In this document: positions 34,711 through 43,459 of the stretch, piece after piece
Position numbering within the stretch: position 1 is the stretch's first letter
Layout: every line of letters begins with the position of its first letter
From: Gammaproteobacteria bacterium
GTDB lineage: Bacteria; Pseudomonadota; Gammaproteobacteria; Steroidobacterales; Foliamicaceae
NCBI GenBank assembly: GCA_026708965.1
Contig: JAPOTY010000015.1
Span: forward strand, 5,001 to 65,573
Direction of reading: 5' to 3'
Length of the DNA stretch: 60,573 bases
Made by a program: the position numbers and the translations under genes
The notes under the pieces: model-generated
The model's database searches: none
What the model was told of the DNA's origin: nothing
What the model saw: the letters and a program-made list of their open reading frames with translations, nothing else

Positions 34711-36587
34711 CTCGCCTGCGCCACCTGGTCCGGCGGCGAATGGTTGGCCAGGTAGGTATCCAGCACCCGCGCAGCCACCGCGGCCGCGGCGCCCGAGCCC
34801 GAGCCCCCGTTTTCCACAATCACTGCCAGCGCAATGACCGGATCGTGCACCGGAGCAAAAGCCACGAACAGGGAGTGGTCGCGGAAACGCTCGTTAATTT
34901 CGCCGGGGTCCACCTCGCCCTCCTGCGGCAAGGCCACCACCTGCGAGGTGCCGGTCTTTCCCGCCGCGGTATAGGCAAGCTTGGCCCCCGTGGCGCGGGC
35001 TGTTCCCTTAGGGCCGTGCAGCACCGCCACCATCGAGTCCACCACCGTGAGCCAGTGCTCGGCGGACTCGGGCGCAATCATCCCGGCCGGCTCCGGCGCC
35101 CGGGCCGCCAGCCGGCCGCTAACGGGGTCGCGGATCGCTTCAACCAGCCGCGGCTTGTATCGAATGCCGCGCATGGCGATCTGCGCCGTGGCCTGCGCCA
35201 GTTGCAATGGCGACACCACGAGGCTGCCTTGGCCGATGCCGGTCACCACCGTTTCGCCGGGGAACCAGGACTGTTGCGCGGGATCGCTGAAAGCGGACCT
35301 TTTCCAAGCCCGAGACGGCACAATGCCTGGCCTTTCTCCGGCGATGTCGATACCCGAGGCCGCGCCGAAACCGAACCAGGCCAGACCCTCGTGGATCCCT
35401 TCGATATCCATGTCGCGGGCCAGCTGGTAAAAATAAACGTCGCAGGACTGGGCAACCGCATCGTGCATCGTCAGCGTGCCATGGCCCTCGCGCTTCCAGT
35501 CGCGGAACAGGCGGCTGTTTGCGGACAAGCGGTAGCTTCCTCTGCAGTACATGGTCTGCCCCGGGTCCCGGTAGCCTTCCGCCAGCGCCACCAGCGCCAG
35601 CATCGGCTTGATGGTGGATCCCGGCGGATAGAGCCCGCGCACGGCCCGATTGAACATCGGCAGGGCCGGGTTGCGGTTGAGTTCGGCGAAGCGGACGCTG
35701 TCCATGCCGGACACGAATTCGTTGGGATCGAAAGCTGGACTGCTGACCAAGGCCAGCACGCCGCCATCCCGGGGATCCACGGCAACCACGGCGCCGCGGC
35801 GCGATTCCATGGCGGCAAAAGCCTCTCGCTGGAGTTCTCCGTCGAGGGCGAGTTGCAGGTCCGCGCCAGGCAAGGGATCCAGATCGCTGGTGCGTTCCAG
35901 CGGCCGCCCGTAGGCATCCATGAGGATCCGTTCCCCGCCCGCGGAGCCGCGCAGATCTTCTTCGTAGCTCCCCTCCACGCCGGTCTTGCCGATAAGCGGA
36001 ATGCCGGCGTAAACCGACGGGTCCAAGCGTTGCTTGTCGGCGGCGCTGACCGCTGCCACATATCCCAGCGCATGAGCGCCGGACGGCCCCAACGGATACT
36101 CGCGCAGCAGCAGCCCTTCGATATCCACGCCGGCAAACTGGTGGCGTCTCACGGCAAACCGCGCCGCTTGCTCCTCGGGCAGCATGGCGCGAACAGCAAA
36201 GGGCGCGAACGAGGGCGAAAGCCGCAAGGCTTCCATCAACTCGCCATGCCGCCCGGTCTTCACGAAGCCCTGGTTTTCCAAGCGCGTGAGCGTGCCGGAA
36301 ACATCCTCTGCCTGCTCGGCAACCAGAATCAGGTGGAAACTCGCACGGTTGGCCACCAGAAGTTCGCCGTTGCGATCCAAGATGATGCCGCGCCGCGGAG
36401 CGATCCTGCGGGGCTGCATCTGGTTGGCCTGGGCCTGCCCCACATAATGGCTGTGGCGCACAAGCTGCAAGTGGCTCATCCGGGCAAGCAGCACGAGCAC
36501 AAAAAAACCCATCAGCGCCACGAGATAGGTGGTGCGGCGGATGAGGGTTCCCGACCCGGCGGTTTCGATATGCCTGCGGATTGCCAT
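34707..36587 (-). CDS. mrdA: penicillin-binding protein 2
   Basis: 626 residues. A membrane anchor lies near residues 20-40 (TYLVALMGFFVLVLLARM), then the pedestal domain, then the transpeptidase. The active-site motifs are PPGSTIKPM (Ser of SxxK near 328), AQSCDVYF (SxD) and AGKTGTSQV (KTG). PBP2 cross-links peptidoglycan during cell elongation. It lies between mreD and rodA, six bases after mreD. One point of note is the acidic tail GGSGSGAAAAVAARVLD, otherwise the protein is of standard length. Confidence 0.97.
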   Translation of the reverse strand: MAIRRHIETAGSGTLIRRTTYLVALMGFFVLVLLARMSHLQLVRHSHYVGQAQANQMQPRRIAPRRGIILDRNGELLVANRASFHLILVAEQAEDVSGTLTRLENQGFVKTGRHGELMEALRLSPSFAPFAVRAMLPEEQAARFAVRRHQFAGVDIEGLLLREYPLGPSGAHALGYVAAVSAADKQRLDPSVYAGIPLIGKTGVEGSYEEDLRGSAGGERILMDAYGRPLERTSDLDPLPGADLQLALDGELQREAFAAMESRRGAVVAVDPRDGGVLALVSSPAFDPNEFVSGMDSVRFAELNRNPALPMFNRAVRGLYPPGSTIKPMLALVALAEGYRDPGQTMYCRGSYRLSANSRLFRDWKREGHGTLTMHDAVAQSCDVYFYQLARDMDIEGIHEGLAWFGFGAASGIDIAGERPGIVPSRAWKRSAFSDPAQQSWFPGETVVTGIGQGSLVVSPLQLAQATAQIAMRGIRYKPRLVEAIRDPVSGRLAARAPEPAGMIAPESAEHWLTVVDSMVAVLHGPKGTARATGAKLAYTAAGKTGTSQVVALPQEGEVDPGEINERFRDHSLFVAFAPVHDPVIALAVIVENGGSGSGAAAAVAARVLDTYLANHSPPDQVAQAR

Positions 36588-36593
36588 GGAGGA

Positions 36594-37049
36594 TCAGACC
36601 TTGAGGAACAGGAAAGCGACCAGGATAAGCAGGCCCCCGCTCAACAGGCTGCTGACCAGGCCCGGCAACGAGCCGGGTTGGCCGAACCAGCCGCCGATCA
36701 AAGCCACCGTAAGCAGGTAGGCCGCCAGAGTCGCCATCGCCAGCAGGAAGCGCTGCCAGGGCGGCGAAGACAGCATCCAGTCACGCAGGTTGGTGGCCAT
36801 GAAGGTGAGCACTGTGGCGGCCATTGCGTGCAGGCCCAGGGGCGTGCCGGAAAGCAGATCATGGGCAAGTCCGGCAACTGCGGCGATCAGCAGGCGGTTC
36901 TGCGCCGAACCGGCGAGAACCAGCCAGATGAGCGCCACGCCCAACCACGGCGGCTGCCAAAGCCGCAGGGCCTGAGGAAGGGGCAGCACCGCGAGCAACA
37001 GGGCCCCGGCAATCAGGTAGTAGCTTCGCCTAACCGCGCTGGCCATCAT
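36594..37049 (-). CDS. mreD: rod shape-determining protein MreD
   Basis: 151 residues, nearly all in five membrane helices. The segment LWQPPWLGVALIWLVL and later GLAHDLLSGTPLGLHAMAATVL are typical of MreD, where the DLLSGTPLG loop is conserved. MreD helps hold the MreBCD-RodA-PBP2 elongasome together in the inner membrane. It overlaps mreC by four bases and precedes mrdA by six. Confidence 0.93.
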   Translation of the reverse strand: MMASAVRRSYYLIAGALLLAVLPLPQALRLWQPPWLGVALIWLVLAGSAQNRLLIAAVAGLAHDLLSGTPLGLHAMAATVLTFMATNLRDWMLSSPPWQRFLLAMATLAAYLLTVALIGGWFGQPGSLPGLVSSLLSGGLLILVAFLFLKV

Positions 37050-37945
37050 GATTCCTCGCCAGCCCCAGCGGTGGGCGCGCTGCCGGTTCCGGCCGCTTCA
37101 GAGCGCAGCAACAGTACCTGGCGCACACCCTGCAGGTTTGCGGCGGGACGCACGAAAGCTTCCACAAAGGCCTGCCCCGAAGCATTGCGCACCCCTTCCA
37201 CAACGCCCACGCGCAGTCCGGCGGGGAACCGCCCTCCGCTGCCCGAGCTGACCAGCACGTCGCCTTCGGCGACATCCGCATGCGTGGGCATATACGGCAG
37301 CAGCAACCTGTGATCGCGCTGGCCGGTTCCGAAGGCAATGGCCTGGAAGCCGGTGCGCTCGAACATCACCGGGATGGCGTGATTGGCGTCGCTGATCAGC
37401 AGCGCCTCCGAAGTCACTAGGTAATCGCGGGCGATCTGGCCCACCACGCCTGCGGAATCGACCACAGGCTGGCCGATAAACGCGCCCTGGCGGCTGCCGA
37501 TGCTCAGGGTGACCCGGTGGCGGGAAAGATCCGGATTTCTGGGCAGGGCCCGGGCGGCAAGGTTGCTGGATCCGCGCATCGCGTCAAGCGCCAGCAGCGC
37601 GCGCAGATCCTCGTTCTCCGCTCTCAGCAGGGCCATTTGCTGGATCTCCACATCCTGATTCAGCAGGCGCGTGCGCAAAGCTTCATTCTCACGCAATAGT
37701 TGGGCTTGGTTGCGAAAGTACCCCTGGGTTGCGCTAAAGCCACCCGCCCCCAACCGCACTGCCGCTTGAACGGGAATCCTGAGAAGCTCTCCGGCGCCCC
37801 GAAGATTCTGGATGGCCGGAACCCGGGACTCGACGATCAGCAGCGCGAAACAGGCCAGACATATGATCAGGCACTCCCCTGCAAGGATGGATCCCTTCCG
37901 CCTTCGGGAGGAATTCGGCGCGAGCGTTGCGTTCCAGTTGCGCAT
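37046..37945 (-). CDS. mreC: rod shape-determining protein MreC
   Basis: 299 residues. A short basic tail and a membrane helix (CLIICLACFALLIVESR) are followed by a coiled coil (NQAQLLRENEALRTRLLNQDVEIQQM, given by its ends) and the beta-barrel MreC domain: VTLSIGSRQGAFIGQPVVDSAGVVGQI (ends), LISDANHAIPV and GDVLVSSGSGGRFPAGLRVG. MreC scaffolds the elongasome on the periplasmic side. It lies 32 bases after mreB and overlaps mreD. Confidence 0.96.
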   Translation of the reverse strand: MRNWNATLAPNSSRRRKGSILAGECLIICLACFALLIVESRVPAIQNLRGAGELLRIPVQAAVRLGAGGFSATQGYFRNQAQLLRENEALRTRLLNQDVEIQQMALLRAENEDLRALLALDAMRGSSNLAARALPRNPDLSRHRVTLSIGSRQGAFIGQPVVDSAGVVGQIARDYLVTSEALLISDANHAIPVMFERTGFQAIAFGTGQRDHRLLLPYMPTHADVAEGDVLVSSGSGGRFPAGLRVGVVEGVRNASGQAFVEAFVRPAANLQGVRQVLLLRSEAAGTGSAPTAGAGEES

Positions 37946-37977
37946 GCTTCAGGCCCCTGGTGCCGTGGCACACGGCC

Positions 37978-39057
37978 CTAGCCCATGGAATCTCCCGTGC
38001 CCATTGTGAGGCCGGAACTCTCGCTCACATGGCCGATCGTGCCCTGGGTCTCCACCAAGTGTCCGCAGCCGCGCACAACGCAGGTGAGAGGATCCTCGGC
38101 CACGAACGCGGGCACCGCCGCGCGCTCGCGGATCAGCGCATCCAGCCTCGGCAGCAGCGCGCCTCCGCCAGCGAGCACGAGTCCGCGCTCGCTGATATCG
38201 GCGCCCAACTCAGGTGGTGTGCGGGACAGAACTTCCAGCACCGCCTGCACGATTTCCTCCAGCGTATCGTTTAAGGCATCGCGCACCTCATTGCTATTGA
38301 GGCTGAACTGGGAATGCAGGCCGCGCGACAGGCTGCGACCATGGAGCCTGATTTCCCTGACTTCCTCTCCGGGATAGGCGCTGGCCACCTCGCGCTTGAT
38401 GGCTTCCGCCTGGCTGGATCCGATCGCCATGCCGTGATTTCGCCGCACGTACTGGACGATGGCATCGTCCATGCGCGTTCCGCCTGCCTTGACCGAGCGC
38501 GCGAATACCACGCTGGACATGGACAGCACCGCCACCTCGGACGTTCCGCCGCCAATATCCACCACCATGTTCCCGCAGGGCCGATGCACCGGCAGCCCGG
38601 CGCCGATCGCGGCCACGATAGGCTCTTCCACCACAAACACTTCGCGGGCGCCGGCATCGCGCGCCGACTCCTCAATGGCGCGCCGATCGACCGGGGTGGC
38701 CCCGTGGGGAATGCAGATCACCAGCCGGCGGACAGCGGGCCTAAAGAAACCCTGGCCCAGCGCTTTGATCATGAAATGCCTGAGCATCTGCTCGGCGACT
38801 TCGTAGTTGGCGATCACGCCGTCCTTCAGCGGCTTGACGATCTGGAGGTCGCGCGGCGTGCGCCCAAGCATTCCGAAGGCTTCGGTGCCGATGGCGAGCA
38901 CACCGCCGCCGCCGCCATTGGAGCGCAACGCGACCACCGACGGCTCGTTGAGCACAATTCCGCGGCCGCCCACGTAAACGAGCGTGTTGGCGGTGCCGAG
39001 GTCTATGGCGAGATCAACGGCCAGTCGCTTGGCGAAACCACGTACAACACTGCTCAT
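37978..39057 (-). CDS. mreB: cell-shape actin homologue MreB
   Basis: 359 residues. The actin-fold motifs are AIDLGTANTLVYV (phosphate 1), VVDIGGGTSEVAVLS (phosphate 2) and LAGGGALLPRLDALI (adenosine). The C-terminus has a modest extension (GHVSESSGLTMGTGDSMG). MreB filaments position wall synthesis along the cell. It is the first gene of a nine-gene run ending in lipB. There is no good ribosome site before its ATG; a six-codon ORF (MDLLAL) ends in a TGA overlapping that ATG, so initiation could depend on coupling. A possible extended -10 promoter lies at 39105-39113. Confidence 0.97.
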   Translation of the reverse strand: MSSVVRGFAKRLAVDLAIDLGTANTLVYVGGRGIVLNEPSVVALRSNGGGGGVLAIGTEAFGMLGRTPRDLQIVKPLKDGVIANYEVAEQMLRHFMIKALGQGFFRPAVRRLVICIPHGATPVDRRAIEESARDAGAREVFVVEEPIVAAIGAGLPVHRPCGNMVVDIGGGTSEVAVLSMSSVVFARSVKAGGTRMDDAIVQYVRRNHGMAIGSSQAEAIKREVASAYPGEEVREIRLHGRSLSRGLHSQFSLNSNEVRDALNDTLEEIVQAVLEVLSRTPPELGADISERGLVLAGGGALLPRLDALIRERAAVPAFVAEDPLTCVVRGCGHLVETQGTIGHVSESSGLTMGTGDSMG

Positions 39058-39104
39058 AGGGCCAGCAAATCCATGAGGGTGAAACCCCTTTTTTCAGTGC
39101 TGGA

Positions 39105-39113
39105 ATCATAGCA
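39105..39113 (-). promoter_or_regulatory. extended -10 promoter for mreB
   Basis: On the minus strand TGC directly precedes TATGAT, which is an extended -10 element (five of six); no good -35 is present. Transcription would start near 39098, about 40 bases before the mreB start. The rest of the 216-base gap to gatC has no other clear element. Confidence 0.35.
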
Positions 39114-39273
39114 GATCAACCAGCGATTCCGCGGCGCGCTACAGGGATTCCGTTCATCCGGCGGCGGCGCTTGAAGTCCTTGAGCCTCCGCAGCGGAGGA
39201 TCGCGTGATTGCAAGCCGAGGGCGGGAATGCGAAGATGAGCCATTACGCTGCCATACCGCCACGATTGCGAGC

Positions 39274-39606
39274 ATGAACAATCTCAAGACGCCGAAACGG
39301 TCGGAACCGGCTGCCGAATTCTCGGATGCCGAACTATTGCGGGTGGCGCGTCTTACGCGCCTGGCGCTGGACGACGGCGAGAAGCCGGCGCTGGCGGCCA
39401 CCTTGCGCCGCATTATCGGCTTCGTACGTGTTCTCCAGGAACTCGACACCGAAGGCGTGGAGCCCATGGTCCATCCGCTGGATCTCAGTCTGCCGCTGCG
39501 CGCCGACGAGGTCACCGAATCCGACCTGCGCGCGGAGGCGCAGGCCTGCGCTCCGGATGTGGCCAAGGGGCTGTACCGTGTGCCTAGGGTGATCGATCCG
39601 GCATGA
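39274..39606 (+). CDS. gatC: Asp-tRNA(Asn)/Glu-tRNA(Gln) amidotransferase subunit C
   Basis: 110 residues from the ATG at 39274, chosen by homology; the upstream in-frame ATG at 39205 adds residues unlike the family. LLRVARLTRLALDDGEKPALAATLRRIIGFVRVLQELDTEGVEPM spans the two helices that wrap around GatA (given by its ends: LLRVARLTRL and LDTEGVEPM). The tail contains LPLRADEVTES. A 14-residue polar stretch precedes the domain. It overlaps gatA by four bases (ATGA). Confidence 0.95.
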   Translation: MNNLKTPKRSEPAAEFSDAELLRVARLTRLALDDGEKPALAATLRRIIGFVRVLQELDTEGVEPMVHPLDLSLPLRADEVTESDLRAEAQACAPDVAKGLYRVPRVIDPA

Positions 39607-41081
39607 TCGAGTTTTCCTTGGCCGGCCTGCGCCGCGCGCTGGATGGCGGCGAAATTTCAAGCCTGGAGCTCACCGAGGCCTGCCTGCGGCGGATTGAGGA
39701 GCGCAACCCGGCGCTCAATGCCTTTGTGACATTGTGCGCAGAGTCAGCGCTCAAGGAGGCCTCGCGGGCCGATTCCGGCAAGGCGGCCGGCGGGCCGCTG
39801 GCCGGCATTCCGATTGCCCACAAGGATATCTTCTGCACCCGCGGCCTGCGCACCACGGCGGGATCGCGGATTCTCGACAACTTCGCGCCGCCGTATGACG
39901 CCGCGGTGGTCGAGCGCCTGGCGCAGGCGGGCGCCTTTCCCATCGGCAAGACGAATATGGACGAATTCGCCATGGGATCGTCCAGCGAGACCAGCTACTA
40001 CGGGCCGGTGCTCAACCCTTGGGATCTTTCCCGCTCGCCGGGAGGCTCGTCCGGCGGATCGGCCGCGGCGGTGGCGGCCGGGCTGGTTCCCGCCGCCACC
40101 GGCACCGACACCGGCGGGTCGGTGCGCCAACCCGCGGCGCTATGCGGAATTACCGGCTTCAGACCCAGCTACGGGCGCGTGTCCCGCTACGGAATGATCG
40201 CCTTCGCCTCCAGCCTCGACCAGGCCGGATCGCTGACACGCACCGCCGAAGATGCCGCGTTGCTGCTCGACAGCATGGCCGGCCACGATCCACGCGATTC
40301 CACCTGCGCCCGGCGGCCTGGCGAGCGCTACTCGGCCGCCCTGATCCCAATGGGCGCCCGGGCGCTTGAAGGCGTGCGCATTGGCGTGGTGAAGGAATTC
40401 ATCAGCGAGGGCCTGGACCCCCGCTGCCAGCAGGTATTCTCCGATAACATGGCCACGCTGCGCGGCCTAGGCGCGGCGGTGAGCGAGGTGTCGCTGCCGC
40501 GGCTGCCGCTATCGGCGGCGGTGTACTACGTGGTGGCGCCGGCGGAGTGCTCGTCCAATCTGGCGCGTTTCGACGGGGTGCGCTTCGGATTGCGCGAAGC
40601 CGGCGCCGACAGCTTGGAGGCGCTGTACACGCAAACCCGGCGCGCCGGGTTCGGCGAGGAGGTGCGGCGGCGCATCCTGGTGGGCGGCTGGGTATTGTCC
40701 AAAGGCTATTTCGATGCCTACTACCTCAAGGCGCAGCGGGCGCGGCGGCTGCTGGCGGACGATTTCGCGCGGGCCTTCGAGAGCGTGGACCTGCTCGCTG
40801 GCCCCACCACGCCGGCGCCGGCATTCGCGATCGGCGAAAAGATCGACGACCCTATACAGATGTACCTCAACGATGTGTACACGATCGGCGCCGCCTTGGC
40901 CGGGCTGCCCTGCATATCGATTCCCGCCGGCGCGGTGGCGGGGCTGCCGGTGGGGCTGCAATTGATGGGCCGCCCGTTTGCCGAAGCCGAGGTGCTGCGC
41001 TGCGCCCACGCCTATCAACTGGAAACCGACTGGCACCGCCTGTGGCCGCCCGGAACCGCAGCGCCTTTCGGCACGGCGTAG
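39603..41081 (+). CDS. gatA: Asp-tRNA(Asn)/Glu-tRNA(Gln) amidotransferase subunit A
   Basis: 492 residues. GatA releases ammonia from glutamine for the amidation of mischarged Glu-tRNA(Gln) or Asp-tRNA(Asn). The amidase triad is present: Lys in IPIAHKDIFCTRG near residue 77, the cis-Ser in PGGSSGGSAAAVAAG near 150, and the nucleophile Ser in TGTDTGGSVRQPAA near 174. The C-terminal GLPCISIPAG and GLPVGLQLMG blocks are standard. It is followed after nine bases by gatB. Confidence 0.97.
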   Translation: MIEFSLAGLRRALDGGEISSLELTEACLRRIEERNPALNAFVTLCAESALKEASRADSGKAAGGPLAGIPIAHKDIFCTRGLRTTAGSRILDNFAPPYDAAVVERLAQAGAFPIGKTNMDEFAMGSSSETSYYGPVLNPWDLSRSPGGSSGGSAAAVAAGLVPAATGTDTGGSVRQPAALCGITGFRPSYGRVSRYGMIAFASSLDQAGSLTRTAEDAALLLDSMAGHDPRDSTCARRPGERYSAALIPMGARALEGVRIGVVKEFISEGLDPRCQQVFSDNMATLRGLGAAVSEVSLPRLPLSAAVYYVVAPAECSSNLARFDGVRFGLREAGADSLEALYTQTRRAGFGEEVRRRILVGGWVLSKGYFDAYYLKAQRARRLLADDFARAFESVDLLAGPTTPAPAFAIGEKIDDPIQMYLNDVYTIGAALAGLPCISIPAGAVAGLPVGLQLMGRPFAEAEVLRCAHAYQLETDWHRLWPPGTAAPFGTA

Positions 41082-41090
41082 GGCGCAAGC

Positions 41091-42518
41091 ATGAACCTGG
41101 AAGTTGTCATCGGGCTTGAGATCCATGTCCAGCTGGCCACCCGCAGCAAGATATTCTCCGGCGCCTCAACGATTTTCGGATCGGCTCCCAATACCCAGGC
41201 CTGCCTGGTTGATCTCGGCTTTCCCGGCACCCTTCCGGTGGCCAATCGCGAAGCCGTGGCGATGGCCGCGAAGTTCGGCTTGGCTGCGGGCGGGCAGGTG
41301 GCGGAGCATTCCGTTTTCGCGCGCAAGAACTACTTCTATCCGGACCTGCCCAAGGGCTACCAGATTTCCCAGTACGAGCTGCCCATCGTGAGCGGAGGGG
41401 CGGTGGAGGTGGCCGTGCCGGGGCAGCCGCCGCGCGCCATCGAGCTGACCCGCGCCCACTTGGAGGAGGATGCCGGAAAATCGCTGCACGATGCCCTGCC
41501 GAACGCCACCGGGGTGGATCTGAACCGCGCCGGGGCGCCGCTTCTCGAAATCGTGACCGAGCCGCAACTGCATTCTCCGGAGGAGGCCGGCGCGTGCATG
41601 CGCAGCATCCACCAGCTGGTCACCTGGATCGGCATCTCCGACGGCGCGATGGAGGAGGGATCGATGCGCTGCGATGCCAATATTTCCTTGAAAAATCCGA
41701 ATGATCCGCAGCTAGGCACCCGCACGGAAATCAAAAATCTCAACTCCTTCCGCTTCGTGGAGCGCGCCCTGCGCTGCGAAATCCGCCGGCAGGGCGAGGT
41801 GCTGCGCGGCGGCGGAACCGTTATCCAGGAAACCCGCCTTTACGATGCCAAGCTCGATGCCACCCGCCCCATGCGCGACAAGGAGGAGGCCAACGACTAC
41901 CGCTACTTCCCGGATCCGGACCTGCCGCCGCTGGTGCTCGAAGACAGTTTTTTGGAAGCGCTGCGCCGCGCGCTGCCGGAACTCCCGGCGGCGCGCCGGG
42001 AACGGTTCGAGGCCGATTACGGGCTGAGCGCCGAGGATGCCCGCCGCCTCTGCGAAAATCGGGCCACCGCCGATTACTTCGAGGCGGCCGGGCAGGCCTG
42101 CGGCGACATGATGCTGGCGGCGCGCTGGGTGACCGGCGATTTGGCCGCCGCGCTGAACCGGGACGCGCTCGATATTTCCGCCAGCCGGGTCGGCGCCGGC
42201 GAACTGGGGGTGCTGCTTGCCCGGCTGCGCGAGGGGGTGCTGTCCGGGAAGCTCGGCAAGGAAGTGTTCCAGGCCATGTGGGCCGGCCAAGGCGGGGCCG
42301 ACGATATCATCGCCGCCCGCGGCCTGAAGCAGATTTCGGACACAGGCGCCTTGGAAGGCATCGTGGACGATATCCTGGCGAGCCATTCCGATCAGGTGAG
42401 CCAGTACCGCGAAGGCAATACGCGCGTTTTCGGGTTTTTCGTGGGTCAAGTGATGCGCGCCACCCAAGGCCGGGCCAACCCCGCGATCGTCAACGAGCTG
42501 CTCCGCAAGCGGCTGTAG
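41091..42518 (+). CDS. gatB: Asp-tRNA(Asn)/Glu-tRNA(Gln) amidotransferase subunit B
   Basis: 475 residues. GatB activates the tRNA-bound Glu or Asp with ATP and transfers ammonia. [20 protein letters not shown] opens the catalytic domain, and [26 protein letters not shown] and [16 protein letters not shown] follow. The C-terminal YqeY-like tRNA-binding domain covers about 330-475 ([23 protein letters not shown], then [13 protein letters not shown]). The presence of gatCAB shows indirect routes for Gln- or Asn-tRNA. Confidence 0.97.
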   Translation: MNLEVVIGLEIHVQLATRSKIFSGASTIFGSAPNTQACLVDLGFPGTLPVANREAVAMAAKFGLAAGGQVAEHSVFARKNYFYPDLPKGYQISQYELPIVSGGAVEVAVPGQPPRAIELTRAHLEEDAGKSLHDALPNATGVDLNRAGAPLLEIVTEPQLHSPEEAGACMRSIHQLVTWIGISDGAMEEGSMRCDANISLKNPNDPQLGTRTEIKNLNSFRFVERALRCEIRRQGEVLRGGGTVIQETRLYDAKLDATRPMRDKEEANDYRYFPDPDLPPLVLEDSFLEALRRALPELPAARRERFEADYGLSAEDARRLCENRATADYFEAAGQACGDMMLAARWVTGDLAAALNRDALDISASRVGAGELGVLLARLREGVLSGKLGKEVFQAMWAGQGGADDIIAARGLKQISDTGALEGIVDDILASHSDQVSQYREGNTRVFGFFVGQVMRATQGRANPAIVNELLRKRL

Positions 42519-42522
42519 CGCC

Positions 42523-43227
42523 ATGAGTTCTTGCGCCATCCGCACCCGTGAAGTCACTCGGACCTACCGGATGGGCGCGGATACCGTGGCGGCCCTTCGC
42601 AATGTCAGCCTTGCGGTGAAAACCAACGAGTATCTGGCCGTCACCGGCCCGTCCGGCTCGGGCAAATCGACGCTGATGAATCTGCTCGGCTGCCTGGAAA
42701 CGCCCAGCTCCGGGGACTACTGGCTGAACGGGGCGCGCGTATCGGGCATGAGTTCCCGCGAACTGGCCAGGGTGCGCAACCGTCAGGTGGGATTCGTGTT
42801 CCAAACCTTCAACCTGCTGGAGCGGTGCAACGCGCTCAAGAATGTCGAAGCCCCGCTGATCTACGCCCGCATGCGCCGCCGCGAACGGCTGAAACGGGCA
42901 GCGGCGGCGCTGGAGCGGGTGGGGCTGTCGCATCGCTTAGGGCACCGCCCTGCCCAGCTTTCCGGCGGCCAGCGCCAGAGAGTGGCCATCGCCCGGGCGC
43001 TGGTCACCCGGCCGAGCATCGTGCTGGCCGACGAGCCCACGGGCAATCTCGATTCCGCCACCGGGGAAGAGGTCCTGGCCTTGTTCGATTCATTGCATGC
43101 AGACGGGCACACGCTCATCGTGGTCACGCACGATGCCGAAATCGCAGCCCGGGCCGGCCGCAGAATCGAGATGCTGGACGGTCGCGTAACGACGGACACT
43201 GCCGCCGCAGCGCAAGCCCATGCGTAA
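42523..43227 (+). CDS. ABC transporter ATP-binding protein (MacB-type)
   Basis: 234 residues. Walker A is GPSGSGKST, signature [14 protein letters not shown], Walker [13 protein letters not shown] and switch IVVTHDAE. The opening [21 protein letters not shown] is typical of the MacB/LolD branch. It starts four bases after gatB and so is probably on the gatCAB mRNA. The next gene encodes an adaptor protein, but no permease gene follows, which leaves the transporter incomplete at this site. Confidence 0.95.
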   Translation: MSSCAIRTREVTRTYRMGADTVAALRNVSLAVKTNEYLAVTGPSGSGKSTLMNLLGCLETPSSGDYWLNGARVSGMSSRELARVRNRQVGFVFQTFNLLERCNALKNVEAPLIYARMRRRERLKRAAAALERVGLSHRLGHRPAQLSGGQRQRVAIARALVTRPSIVLADEPTGNLDSATGEEVLALFDSLHADGHTLIVVTHDAEIAARAGRRIEMLDGRVTTDTAAAAQAHA

Positions 43228-43314
43228 TTCTCCGACCCGCATCCAAGCCAGCCTCGCTCGCCGGATAGCAGCGCCCCCCGGCCACGCCTCCCAGTCCTTT
43301 CCTAGCGCTTTGAT

Positions 43315-43428
43315 CCCGCCTGTTCTTGTCCCTTCCTTCCGGGAGACGCATGGACCATCCATGGGCTTGGTTCCGCCATCCCTGGCTCCACATACTCCCG
43401 GAAGGAAGGGACAAGAACAGGCTACGGG
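43315..43428. repeat. long palindromic element, copy 2
   Basis: The arms at 43318-43345 and 43395-43422 are 28 bases each and perfectly complementary, around a 49-base loop. The left flank (GATCCCGCC.GTTCTTG) matches copy 1 at 20.13 kb. The loop begins ACGCATG and contains CATCCATGGGCTTGG, the same core as copy 1 but on the opposite strand relative to the flank. Arm sequences differ from copy 1 at several positions, yet both copies pair perfectly. A half-element (CTCCGCCCCTTTCCCGCAGGAG, given without context as 43473-43494) follows. The element lies at the 5' end of the adaptor gene frame. Confidence 0.85.
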
Positions 43429-43459
43429 GGCGCGTGAAGCCGACAAGCGCGACATCGGC

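Noticed and set aside
34692..37313. 873-codon open frame on the plus strand
   Set aside because: It runs antisense over mrdA, mreD and mreC, which have full homology. Its His/Gln/Arg-rich product has no recognisable domain.
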